A DNA stretch of 64,000 nucleotides, from assembly GCA_963921825.1 (NCBI GenBank), contig OY997596.1, positions 16,683,001-16,747,000 on the forward strand, in the 5' to 3' direction. Source of the stretch: Erodium maritimum. Its lineage: Eukaryota; Streptophyta; Magnoliopsida; Geraniales; Geraniaceae. The translations under genes were made by a program, and so were the position numbers. Shown piece by piece: positions 23,346 through 33,265 of this stretch (position 1 is its first letter; every line of letters begins with the position of its first letter). The notes under the pieces are model-generated. The model had not been told where the DNA came from. It searched no databases and saw only the letters and a list, made by a program, of their open reading frames with translations.

Positions 23346-23828
23346 TACACAATCAACCTCCGGGCATAACCAATGCCTCCAGCAGTTCTAATATCAACAG
23401 GCTCACAATTAACCTCCGGGCATAACCAAATGCCTCCAGTAGTTCTAATATCGAAAGTTCACTGCTCCTACGGCACTACTAAGTGTCACATGCATTTCTA
23501 TTGTTCGATACGTTCCCGTATCATACGACACCACCCGGTGTCGCCTGCCTTTCTAATATTCGATAAACTTACTTAACCCACGACACCCAAGTGTCACATG
23601 CATTTCTACTGTTAACTTTCCCTAGTCAGGGCGGAGATCCGGCTACTTTTCCCTACCTCTTGAAGCATGTCAAACCCGATACTCTTACTTCGGCAAAGCT
23701 CCATAATTCCCGCTTAGCCTCATATTTCCACGGTAGGCGACACGGTCTACAATCATTACAATTGACACACTTTTTAAGTAAGCATGCGAAACCCGAATTT
23801 AAAGAATTAAACGCCCAAATGCAACCCC

Positions 23829-23873
23829 GACAATGTCGATCACTCCCAAACTTCCCAATTACTCGACATTGTC
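23829..23873 (-). promoter_or_regulatory. conserved LTR stem-loop (copy in L3b)
   Basis: GACAATGTCGA at 23829-23839 pairs with TCGACATTGTC at 23863-23873, with a 23-base loop identical to that of L3. Confidence 0.75.
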
Positions 23874-25059
23874 GATAATGGGCTCGGAAAAGCCCGATTC
23901 GCCCGACATGGCGAATCTGCCCGAGTTTTGAAAACGCCCTTCCGGGGCTCCGAAAATTCCCGTTTTCGTTTCTACGGTCTTAGAATAATTCAAGGGTTCC
24001 AACGCAATCGACGGAATCAATTTCCGACTTCCGAGCGATTTAATTCGCGTTTAAAGTTTCTAAACCCGAAATTCCAACTTTCACAACTTAGTTCCAAAAT
24101 TCGTTCCGGGTGTGAATTAACGACTTGGGGATCGTCCTAAACCACCCGAACACGAAAAACCCGAGGCCCGAAAACGTGAGCCCCACACGACCACAACGGA
24201 AAACATTTCTTTTCGCCCCAAAACGTTCCTAACGAACCCCAAACCTCAACCCAACCTTAATCAAACCATTTAAACTCAAACCCTAAAATTCAAACGTTCC
24301 AAAATGAAAATCGGTTAGGTTCTCACCGTAGGGAATGACGACGGGAGCTCGATTCTTCAACCGTTGAGACGATCCGTCGATCGGATTGTCGGGAAATCAC
24401 AAAACTCCAACACTTTCTCTTCTCTTTTCCCTTTTCTCCTTCTCTTTCTTCTCTCCACTTCCTCTCTCTACTTTCTCCCTGTTTTTTTTTCTAAAATGGC
24501 CTACACTTTCATTTTGTCTTCCTTTTGTTTTGTTTTTAAAACAACACCAACCACACACCTTTTTCATAATTACAAAACTAACACCACCTTTCCATCTTTT
24601 GTTTTGTCCAATAAACCTAACACCACCACATTGGTGACATGTGGCAAGTGGGTCCCACACCTTTTGGAAAATATCTTCTAGATATTTTTCAGCCAGATTC
24701 GCGAAATTCGGCCGTCTCGGGCCCCGAACAGGCAGTTTTTCCAAGAAATTACGAAACTTCACGGGCTACAAGGAAACGGATCAACTAAGATCGCTGTGAC
24801 GATGGCTAAGCTTTTTGGATCCAAAACGGACCTCGAACGGACCAAAACGTCCCTCGGTTGACTTTTCCAGCAAAAAGTCAACCTTTCCCAAATTGGTCAG
24901 AAAGTTGCCCTCAGTCCCCCGGAACTCACTTCGGTCGATAACGGGGTCAACTTAAGTCTGGTATGACCCTCGGGGTCAAATTTAGGTTCATTTAAGTGAT
25001 TTTTAAATTTTCTTGTTTTTCTCCGATTTGACTGGCGTTGACCGGGAGCGGTTCTTACA

Positions 25060-25410
25060 TTGATCGATTTCCTTGTCGAGACCTTCCTAGCAAGAGAATA
25101 TCGACTCTCCCCCATTCCCCATGGTTCATAGCTTCCTCTGGGTACGACTATCCCTTCATTGCCACTTTATATTGAACCTCTTGCAACATTCCTTGAATAT
25201 GATCCATCTATACACCCGAGTCTCCCTCTCAGTCGAACATGATTGCATCCGTTAGCACCAACTTTCGCAATCCCAAGGTTTTCAAAAACCTTTGGCATTG
25301 ATAAAATCGAATCGAAGTACCTTTGAATATTATTCAACAATATATATATATTAATAAAGAGATGAGATGTAAATAATCGTGGAGTAGTAGTACGAGCATT
25401 TCCAGTCATT
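25060..25410. other. unassigned intergenic DNA
   Basis: I see no gene or repeat family. The stretch separates the L3b end from a decayed Harbinger element whose left part starts near 25420 with several GCTGATAGAAT motifs. Confidence 0.4.
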
Positions 25411-25682
25411 AACTAATTTGCTAGCTGATAGAATAAAAAAATAATTAATATGTCACTCTATCCCCTTTCAGCTAGGCTGATAGAATTTCATTTCCATTCT
25501 ATATTTTTCTAGTGGCTGATAGGATAGACTGATAGAATAAATTAATAATAAACATTACATTTTTATTACAAAAAGCGAAACACACATTACACGATTTATT
25601 AATACCCGAAGTTGAAACTAAACATAGGTTAACAACGATTTATTATTGCCGAAGCGAAAACTAAACATAGGTTAACAACAAT

Positions 25683-26528
25683 TTATATTTCATTGCAATA
25701 TTTTAGCCCCTTGGGTTGGTCTTTGACGATATTCCAGATCTCTAACTTTGTGAAAACTTGGCGAAAACACTCCCGATACGTCTCCGCAGCCAAAAGTTGA
25801 GCATCGGTTTGCCCTAACAATTGAGCATGAAGTTTTTCATGGTATATTAAACTGAAACACTTTATCTTTATGGACGTCCTTTGCCAGTGATCCTTCAACT
25901 ACCTCTCGGTTTGTAGTGGCGCGATATTAGGGGCCAAGGCGACGTAGTTGCTGTAAACATCTGGCCAGCAATGAATGCCCGCTTCAAGCTGGGACGCCTA
26001 ATCAACCAATCTAGGGGCACCTTAATATTGACTTCCACCTAACTGGTGCTCGCGTACCTAAAGAAATGAGAATCCATTTTTTACTGTCAGTTAAAAATTT
26101 CTATTTTAGAAGCTGTTTGTTTTCTTTCACTCATATAACTATCTGGTTTAGTCCATCAACCTGAATCAAACGATTCATAGGGAGGGTTTTCTTTTTATCG
26201 AATCGCACGTAGAGATATTGACAACACGCAGAGCATTAATGGTATTTCATAACTAATTGATTGAGCAATAGCTCGTAGACCACCTAAAAAGAAATATTTA
26301 TTATTTGACCCATATCCTGACATAAGAAGTCCAATGAGAGCAATACTTGCAATGGCAATCCATAAAAATACACAACCATTTAGATCAGCTAAAACAAGAC
26401 GATAGCTAAAAGGAATTACTGAATAACTCAGGAGAATTGATTTGGCCCCAAACGAGCATGTTCAAGCCACACAAGACACAACACCATTTCTTCTTCGGGT
26501 GACCAAAAGTTCGACGCTCGGCATCCAT
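25683..26528 (-). pseudogene. SANT/trihelix-like Harbinger accessory gene (type B), interrupted by plastid DNA
   Basis: On the minus strand, after the ATG at 26528, a shifted frame reads [20 protein letters not shown]. The sequence then runs into foreign DNA (26040-26440) and resumes with HCWPDVYSNYVALAPNIAP and LKDHWQRTSIKIKCF, ending EIWNIVKDQPKGLKY plus stop. The same order (EEEMVL...W, YWPEVFANYV, KQCRDHWQQLARKI, VVKDQLKFL) occurs uninterrupted in the copy at 61934-62323. These proteins probably bind element ends as Myb/SANT-like factors. This copy cannot be functional. Confidence 0.7.
26040..26440 (-). mobile_element. nuclear plastid-DNA insertion (ndhA exon 1 end and intron start)
   Basis: Reading the minus strand from 26440 to 26209 gives [19 protein letters not shown], then [20 protein letters not shown] and [18 protein letters not shown]. 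This is plastid NADH dehydrogenase subunit ndhA, exon 1 end. At 26208 the frame gives way to GTGCGATTCG, the usual 5' end of the ndhA group II intron. Several amino-acid changes against the conserved plastid protein show that the copy is old. The next about 150 bases also look like plastid non-coding DNA, but I am less sure of the left border (26040-26060). Confidence 0.8.
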
Positions 26529-27089
26529 CGGAGGTTTGCTTGAAGGAAGCTTTGATAGCAATTTTTTTTGAGGAATTTGGGAAGAAAGGAGTCGGTGGAA
26601 GAAGTGGTGAGGATAGGTGATAGAAGAGGACACATTTATAGGTGAGGTGGTGGAGAAAATGCCACCGAACCGTCGGCCATAGCAATGGGAATTTGGTCTT
26701 TTTCCATGTGTTGGGCAATCATGTCACGCAAACCAATGATAGTTGAATGAAGACCAAATTCATGTGAAATGTTGGCAAAATGACATCCAAACTATTTCAG
26801 TCCCACAATAATTTAATAGATATGCAACGGAAAATTAAACCTATAAAATGTAATGAGAATTAAATAATGGAAAGATAAAACTTCATTACTCAAACAGAAA
26901 GATACAACGAAAGTTCCAACTAGAAAATGAAATACAGAAATTTAGGTATGGAATTGAAAAAACCAAAGAGCACTAATAGGAGAAACACCGAAATGAGTCA
27001 CATTCCAAGCTTATGATGCAACATCGCAAGGGTCTCATAGTGGGCCCCAAGATCCTAAGGAGTCATGCTCGAAGTGTCCTTGGGTCTCT

Positions 27090-28022
27090 CCTCCTTCCAT
27101 ATCTCGAAGTACAGCTAGAGGTTGGCAATGAGTTTGAGCTTTAATTCGAGTGCATTGCAAACTGCTTGTTGAGCCTCCGTAACACTTGAGACAATCTCCT
27201 TTGCTTTTGAGACTTTTCCGTTACCTTTGAGCCTTGCAACTATGGCAGCCTTCTAACCCATAGGCCGACGGTAATCCGAACTTAAGCTCATCCACGTGTT
27301 GTGCTCACTGTCGTTCCCATGTGTGTCTTCCCGGCTACCCTTTCTTGATTCGCTATATGGTTATAAAGGCGACACTGGCTCGAATGGATCTTCATGCTCC
27401 ATTGCGTCAAGTATGACAAAGTGCCTTGAAGTCCAGTTGTGCTCCTTTTGGAAAAGTTTCCAACAATGCTTCCACACAAAATCATGCCCTTCCTTAGCCT
27501 TGCATAATTCCTCGGCCAACTCCATAACTTGGTCATCGGATCGACCTATCTTGTGATCCTTGACTGTATGCTCGTAGTGCCCTTGGAACTTCATCACGAA
27601 CTTCATCACTCACGGGTTCACGTTTTTCCAATGGTCCTTGCAAGTCTTAATGGACCACAACGAATCATTTGGTCCACGCAGCGCAACAACTTCTTGGTTG
27701 ATGTCATCCTAGTACTTCACGTTCATCTTGTTATTCCTGACAATTGAATCATATGAATTTACCATCCACTCACGAACAAGGTGCTCATCCTTATCAGCGC
27801 TCCATTTCGTGCGTGTCTTTTTTTTGTCACCTAACTCGCTTAATTTTTCCGTGCTTGCGAACCTTCAACCATGTGGGGACCCGAAAACACCTCCACGACG
27901 TCTTCGGTAATGTTGGGACTTTCTTGACTTGTCCAGAAGAAGTCTTGGCTCTGGGGGAAATGCTCTTGTGTTTCCGGTACATAATCATTCATTTAGACCA
28001 AGAAAGGATCGAAATCAAAATC
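27090..28022 (-). pseudogene. SANT/trihelix-like Harbinger accessory gene (type A), degenerate
   Basis: From ATG at 28022 the minus strand gives a short acidic start and a KWSADKDEHLVREWMVNSYD-type SANT helix in a shifted frame. It continues with a KxCKDHWKNVN block and, at 27609-27361, a segment with HKIGRSDDQVMELAEELCKA and FVWKHCWKLFQKEHNW. The matching regions in the copy at 40720-41780 read DEDERLVRAWMHHSYDS, KQCKDHWGQV and FTWKHWWKLVKDQNKW. Several frameshifts and stops make this a pseudogene. Confidence 0.6.
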
Positions 28023-28361
28023 CATTGCCAACGAAAAAAATAAGAACATCGAGAAAGAAGAGAGTAGTATAATGAGAGGATTTGTGTAGATGTTTGAAAA
28101 TTGAAGCTAAGCTTGCTGTTTTTTTATAAGCAATGAATTTATTGATATTTGAAATTCAAGAAAAATTACAAAGATGGGGAACACTACCAGAAAGAGGTTA
28201 TCCCGAGACTAAACAACCCTTCCACCGAAACAAAACAAACCGAACTCAAAACAAACTTGAAACTGAACAAACATAAAAAAAAAAAAAATCAGCCAGTCCA
28301 GCTTTCCTGCAGTGATAAACTTCTTCCAAATCGCTTTTCTGCGTTGTATTGCTATAATTTC

Positions 28362-29040
28362 TTATTCACTTTGAGTGCTAGTTAGAGTTTGAATGGTATA
28401 AGTGCAAGGCTGCGAATGTTTTTTCTTCTCCCTCCCTTTGACTTTCTTAGGATTTACATGTGATAGAATAGGAAATGCTTGGTCGAAAATAACCGCCATT
28501 TCCTCTATTGTCACTATCACCGCAGAAACTTGAGAAATAAAGTTTAGGCTTGAATGGGCAGTATCTGTACCCAAAGGGTCCGCCTTCTCTTCTGAGTGAG
28601 CAGGTGTCGGACTTGAACCGCCATAATCCATGGCTTGAGGTGGGTGTTGGGCCTCCATATCCGAAAGAACCACCTCGAGACCCAATCGCTGCTGGGCCAA
28701 AGCGTTAGATCGGTCCATCTCTCCCCTTGTCCGCTCCATCTTCCCTAATTGAGTCGATGGAGATACCACATCTAGTTCCAGATTTTAGGCGATTTCCCAG
28801 CCACAAACTATTGTGATTCACCCCCCGGGTTTGACTGAGTATCAAATCCCGAATTTATAGGTGGAGTATCTGTCGAAATCCCTTGATTGTCGATCCGAAT
28901 CACCTTCGATTGAATGCATCCAACGAACTTTGGCATCTACACATCCATATTTGATTTCGCCTTCGCCGTCCGACTATCACCAGGAATAGTTTCCGGCGAG
29001 GAAACATGATTTTGTTCACCCATTGTCTGCTCAATGAAAA
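28362..29040 (-). pseudogene. C-terminal part of the ORF1-like protein
   Basis: The minus strand downstream of the LTR (29040 toward lower coordinates) continues with EQTMGEQNHVSSPETIPGDS and then a low-complexity hydrophilic region. After a frame change it gives LEVVLSDMEAQHPPQAMDYG and further polar sequence, ending at 28362. Stops near 28790 show decay. No known domain is recognisable; only position and strand link it to the RRM part at 32208-32728. Confidence 0.5.
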
Positions 29041-29044
29041 ACCT

Positions 29045-32000
29045 TGTAAGAACCGCCCCCGGTCGACACCGGTCGAACTAGTGAAATTTGGGGAAAGTTG
29101 ACTTTCCGCCGAAAAAGTCAAGCGATGACTCTGGGAGTCATTCGGGACCTTTCCGGGACCAAAAAATCTTATCCGTCGTTACGGTTAGCTTAGTTGGGTC
29201 ATTTCCTTTCAAATGACTACTTTTGCGAAAAAGTCAAACCCGGGTCAAACTAGGTCGAATTAGGGGTCTTAACGAATTCATTTAATTTGAGCTGAGATAT
29301 TTTGGGTAGAGGTGGGACCCACATGGACACATGTCCATGATGACTTGGAGGGGAAGAAAAGGGTGAGAAAAGACCATTTGGTCCCCACTTGTGGACAAAA
29401 GAGAGAGAAAGGGGCTAAAGGACAAAAGAGACTTTCCCCTTTTAGGTTAAAGGCCACATGGGGCAATTTTTTCAGCTCATTTGTTGCCTTGGCCGAAACT
29501 TATATATATAGATAGAGGGTGTGTGAAGTCTCCATAGCTTGAAGAAGAAGAAAGGAGAAGAAGAAAGGAGAAGAAGAGAAGAAATGTGCCTCCTTTCACT
29601 TGATTTCTACCCCAAAACCTTCATTTTCTTCCATTTTCTTCATCAACTACCCATTCCCTAAGGTAATCTTGCACTTCACTTCCCTTTTGTCAAAATTTCT
29701 AGTTGTGGGTTTTGGTAGAAATTGGTTGAACATGACTTGGGAGTTATGGGTTTGGGGTTTTGATGGTTAAATAGATGATTGTGTAGAGAAAGTGGAAGAG
29801 TTTGATGGAAATCATTTGGGTTTGTTATTATTTGGATGAAACCCACTTTGGGTTTGAAGTTTTTGGAGTTGTTGAGGTTAATTTTGAGGTTTTAAGACTT
29901 AACAATGGAGTTTTGGAGAATCTAGAACTTGTTAGGAACTTTTTTGAGAAAGGGGGTATTTTTCCAGCGACCGGAGTTTCGCCGGAGCTCCGGCCGGTCA
30001 CCGGAGGGTATAACCGGCCATGGCCGGAGGGAAGGCACGGAACCGTGACCGGCCACACGGTGGCGGTCCGGTCCGACCACCCACGGTCCACGTGTGACCG
30101 TGGGGCCCACATGGCCGGGGTACGTGTGATTCATGTTCGGGTGGTCTTGGGTGATCCCTGGATCAATAATTCACACCCGGAACGAATTATGGAAGTGATT
30201 CGTGGAAATTTGGAAATTGTAGTTTAGAAACTTTAATTGCGGTTTTAGAACGCTCGGATATCGGAATTTGATTCCGTCAAGTGCGTTGGAACAAGTAAAT
30301 TTAATTAGGAATGATAGAAACAAAAAAGGGGAATTTTTGGAGGCTCCAGGAACGTTTTCCATATTCCGGGCAAAATGGGCCTTCCGGGCCCATTTTGACA
30401 AGATTGAGTAATTGGGGGTTAATTTGGTTATTTCTCTCTTTGAACCACCCTTGAGTTATTATTAATTCTCGTATTAATTGTAATCTTAGACGTTGTTCCC
30501 GAGCATGGAGGAGGAGGCTACTAGGCGACTCGTGATCGTCCACGTTTGGATAGCGGTTGAGGTAGGGAAAAGTAGCGAATATCGGTTTAATTGCGAAAGT
30601 TACTAGTATGCATATAGGTTATGAATTCTCGATATAATATAGAATCACATGTAGGATGTGAATAACTAGCGTAGTCATATAAATATGGAACCACTTGCGG
30701 GCCAAGTCGTGCTCGTAAGTGTGGTAATTGCCGTGCTGTAGTATCACATGTGGGTCCCTGGTTGGGCTCATAGGATTGCGTGTTGGTTGTGTTTGTTGTG
30801 ATTAGTAGTTTGTAATGAGTGATATGTGTTATGTCCGTTGGTAACTTAAGGATCAGGATATGCTATGAGAACGTGGTAAATGTTAGTGTGAATTATTGCC
30901 TTGTGATATGATCGGGTGATTGATAGACCGATGTGGTCTGTTCGGTAAGATTGTTCGGAATGGTATGACGGTGTGATATGTTCGGTATGATATGTTGATG
31001 ATGTTGTTCCGGTCCGATATCGTGGCTGATGCTGTTCCGGCACGATATGTTCCGAGGCAGTGTGTTCCGGTCCGATATCTATATCGATGGATGGTTCCGA
31101 TATAGATATCTAGACCGAGGCTTCTGGAATGATATCTATACCGTGGAGGATTCCGGTATAGGATATCCAAGCCGAGGATTGGTTCCGGTGCGATACCTGT
31201 GCTGCATGTGTGATTCCGGTACAGGGGATCTAAAGCCGAGGAAGGTGTTCTAGAGCAATGTTTATACCGATGAGTGTTCCGGTATGGTATGCATGATGTG
31301 ATTTGTGCCCCGTGCTACAGGAAGATATACCCGACCGACGGAGGATTCCGGTCCGCTATATTATGAGTTGTACCCCGATGCTTTTTATTCCAGGAAGATA
31401 TCTAGGCCGATGTCGAGTTCGATACGATATGGTAAGCCGGGCCAAGGAAGCCGACACATTTCTCTGGAATACCACAGGTGGAAGTGGTTGCTAATGATAT
31501 TACTCTGTGTGTTGAACTGTTTTGATTGTTGTGATTACTTATGCTTGTTATGTGATCTTCTGTGATTTGAAATACAGTTATACCTGAGTTCAGTGTATTG
31601 CCGTGCGAGTTCGCACGTGTGGTCGATTGTGAGATAACCGTGGTCGTTTTCCATTGAGAATTGTTAGGTGACGGGTGCTAAGAGCATAGTTGAGAAGAAA
31701 TGTATGAGTTCAGTTCGGTGTCGAGGTTGATTTATGGGTTGCACCCGAGTGGGGGTCAAGCGTGTCTTGGGTTACTTGTTTAATTGATTCGTAGTTATTA
31801 TGCTTACTAGTATGCCCTAATTGGACGGTTACCCGTGGTGGTGAGCGGATAGCTCATCCCCTTAACTATTTTTTCCTACTGAGCGAAAGCTCACCCCCTT
31901 CATTACTGTTTTACAGGTTTCGATCGTGAGTTGGTTTAAAAAACGTCTCAGAGCTGGGAAGCTTGGCGAGAGTCCTAGTTTTGGGATCCTCTAGAGACGT

Positions 32001-32169
32001 AATTTCCCCTTTTTGTATTAAACTCTTTATTACTGAGTTTTCGAGCGTTGACTCGGTATTGCTGACTTTAAACAACTTATTGGAGCTTCATTTCGTTTAA
32101 ACTTGCTTTATTTATTATTGTTTTATCTCACGTCTCGAGTCCGGTCAAAACCAGATTTAGGGCGTGACA
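29045..32169 (+). mobile_element. large solo LTR, copy L4
   Basis: The element is 3125 bp, begins TGTAAGAACCGCCCCCGGTC and ends TTAGGGCGTGACA. The exact duplication AACCT is at 29040-29044 and 32170-32174. It interrupts the ORF1-like insert, which confirms the ends. A TATA-like CTTATATATATAGATAG lies at about 29497-29512. A GGTTCCGGTNNGATAT-type array fills 30960-31290, and an imperfect GGTGAGCGG...GCTCATCCCC element lies near 31840. The diverged equivalent of the stem-loop region (GACAAGATTGAGTAATTGGG, near 30397) has lost its pairing arm. Confidence 0.9.
30960..31290 (+). repeat. diverged short tandem repeat in L4
   Basis: Units of about 35-45 bases carry GTTCCGGTncGATATcnnnn with CCGAGG or CCGTGG linkers, seven to nine times. 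The unit differs from the arrays in the other LTR copies but occupies a comparable position. Confidence 0.7.
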
Positions 32170-32207
32170 AACCTGGTATCACCGCCTCTGACTGCTTCAC
32201 GTATTCT

Positions 32208-32728
32208 CTACTTGATCTCATTATTTTTTTTACGATTGCCCGAGGCTACCAGCAAGGTGTTTCCATTGATCCTAAGACCGTTTAGGCTTGAAATTTCCTG
32301 CTTTTCATCCTCAAACGTTCGAAACCTTACGAAGCCAAAAAATTTTCCTTTACGGTTTGGCCGTTGCGGAACAAAGGATTCCGAGATGTCGCCAAAAACG
32401 TTGAACACATTGTTGATCCACGAAAATTTGGTTGCAGGTGGCAAATTGCAAATTAAGATCTCCTCTGATTGAATCGGTTCACAACCCTCGCCCCCTTCGA
32501 TTGAGTCGAGTTCACATGGCCTGCACTTGGCACCGCCACTAAATCATCAAAGAGGACATCCCGGCCTGACCTTGGCACCGCCACTGATTCATCTAGGAGG
32601 GCAACATGTCCCTTTTTTTCGCCCCTTTCAGGTGAACCGTGCTTTGGAGCCACCTGACCCTTGATGACAGTAGAAGTGCGACGAGAAGAGCCACCCCTTC
32701 CCCTCTTGATTTCCTCATCCTTACCCAC
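32208..32728 (-). pseudogene. RRM-containing ORF1-like protein, N-terminal part
   Basis: The minus strand from 32728 gives a basic, Ser/Arg-rich start (EEIKRGRGGSSRRTSTVIKG), then repeated VALLDESVAVP / VLFDDLVAVP segments. After a small frame change comes an RNA-recognition motif: ICNLPPATKFSWINNVFNVF (RNP2), then KGKFFGFVRFRTFEDEKQEI (RNP1) and LNGLRINGNTLLVASG. RRM-bearing ORF1 proteins are known from plant LINEs, where they bind element RNA. The frame runs into L4 at 32174. Confidence 0.7.
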
Positions 32729-32831
32729 AATTGAACATTACTTCTCGTAGCTCGACACTAGTACTAAACAGAAGGAAGAGAAAAAGAGAGGTTTCACTGG
32801 AACTGTTGATTCCATGGTAAGCTTGCTGTTT

Positions 32832-33174
32832 ACATGGTGGAGAAAAAAATTAGACTATGCCGACTCATCCACGTGGCGTCACAATATAGGTTGACAATGA
32901 TCGACGACGCTCCCGAAGTAGTTAGCACTGACTGGCAACGATCGTATGCGTTGGTTGATAGTGTCGTCGGTAACGTAACCGACACATCCATCTACCAATA
33001 TATATCCGCCAGCTATCAACCGCTGCTTTGTATTCGCCAATACCTATCCGCTACCGATCTACCTATGGACGGGAGAGACAAAAGAAGGGGAAGGGGTGGA
33101 AGCGACAAATGCTCAAAGCACGCCGTACGTGTGGGCATTATAGGGTCCGGCAAGCGCGCCAACGCTTTTCTCTC
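32832..33174. other. upstream region of HMG-CoA reductase
   Basis: The segment contains no separate gene. It may hold the right end of the Harbinger remnant, since GGTTGATAG and AGCTATCAACC occur near 32953 and 33012. An open frame from ATG 32834 runs in frame into the HMG-CoA reductase start without a stop, but it lies upstream of the TATA box and is probably not translated. Confidence 0.5.
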
Positions 33175-33181
33175 TATAAAA
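33175..33181 (+). promoter_or_regulatory. TATA box of the HMG-CoA reductase gene
   Basis: CTCTATAAAACC lies 85 bases before the ATG at 33266. This is a good spacing for a plant promoter with a 50-60-base 5' UTR, and it is the best TATA match upstream of the gene. Confidence 0.65.
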
Positions 33182-33265
33182 CCACCTCCCTATATTTCCG
33201 TTTCCGCTTTCAAAATCCTAAACAGACTCACACTCTCCGTACCGCTTCCATCGCTGGACCCGACC

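Larger units (their letters stand above)
22970..25059 (-). mobile_element. truncated large LTR, copy L3b
   Basis: Read on the minus strand it begins TGTAAGAACCGCTCCCGGTC at 25059 and matches L3 through the stem-loop and the CCACGGGCACTCATGGCCACC repeats, but it stops near 22970. The terminal roughly 1.2 kb with the GTGAGCG palindrome and the TGACA end is missing. It lies about 50 bases from L3 in the same orientation. No target duplication can be expected at the truncated side. Confidence 0.75.
25420..28108 (-). mobile_element. decayed PIF/Harbinger-type element with two SANT-like genes
   Basis: The stretch carries, on the minus strand, a SANT-B-type gene (25683-26528) and upstream of it a SANT-A-type gene (27090-28022). 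This is the same pair and order found in the Harbinger elements at 39676-43835 and 60286-62587. No transposase is seen. The left end has GCTGATAGAAT repeats but no terminal repeat that I can match. The right end is displaced by the retroelement inserted at 28108, and the element may continue beyond 32831. Assignment rests on the paired genes, not on terminal repeats. Confidence 0.55.
28122..32817 (-). mobile_element. LINE-ORF1-like retroinsertion with 14-bp target duplication, split by a solo LTR
   Basis: An exact direct repeat TAAGCTTGCTGTTT occurs at 28108-28121 and 32818-32831. On the minus strand the insert ends in a short A tail (T run 28119-28125 on the plus strand) preceded by ATCAATAAATTCATTGCTTA, a typical plant LINE 3' end. 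Its 5' region codes for an RRM protein (32208-32728). Removing the nested LTR leaves about 1.57 kb, too short for an ORF2. The insert may be an internally deleted LINE or a retrocopy of an RRM protein mRNA. Confidence 0.75.

Noticed and set aside
30846-31253. Tyr/Arg/Ile-rich repeat frames
   Set aside because: They arise from the GTTCCGGTnnGATAT tandem array in L4.
7422-31290. CRISPR-like arrays
   Set aside because: The repeats are contiguous or variably spaced minisatellites in a plant genome, with no uniform unique spacers or cas genes.
14140-32174. Pairing neighbouring giant LTRs as the two ends of one full retrotransposon
   Set aside because: Each copy has its own matching 5-bp duplication on both sides, and the DNA between copies is unrelated (LINE, Harbinger, genes).
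32160-32185. Possible primer-binding site (CTGGTATCA) after LTR L4
   Set aside because: The five bases AACCT are an exact target duplication, and the sequence continues the interrupted ORF1-like insert on the minus strand. The tRNA-like match is therefore likely chance.
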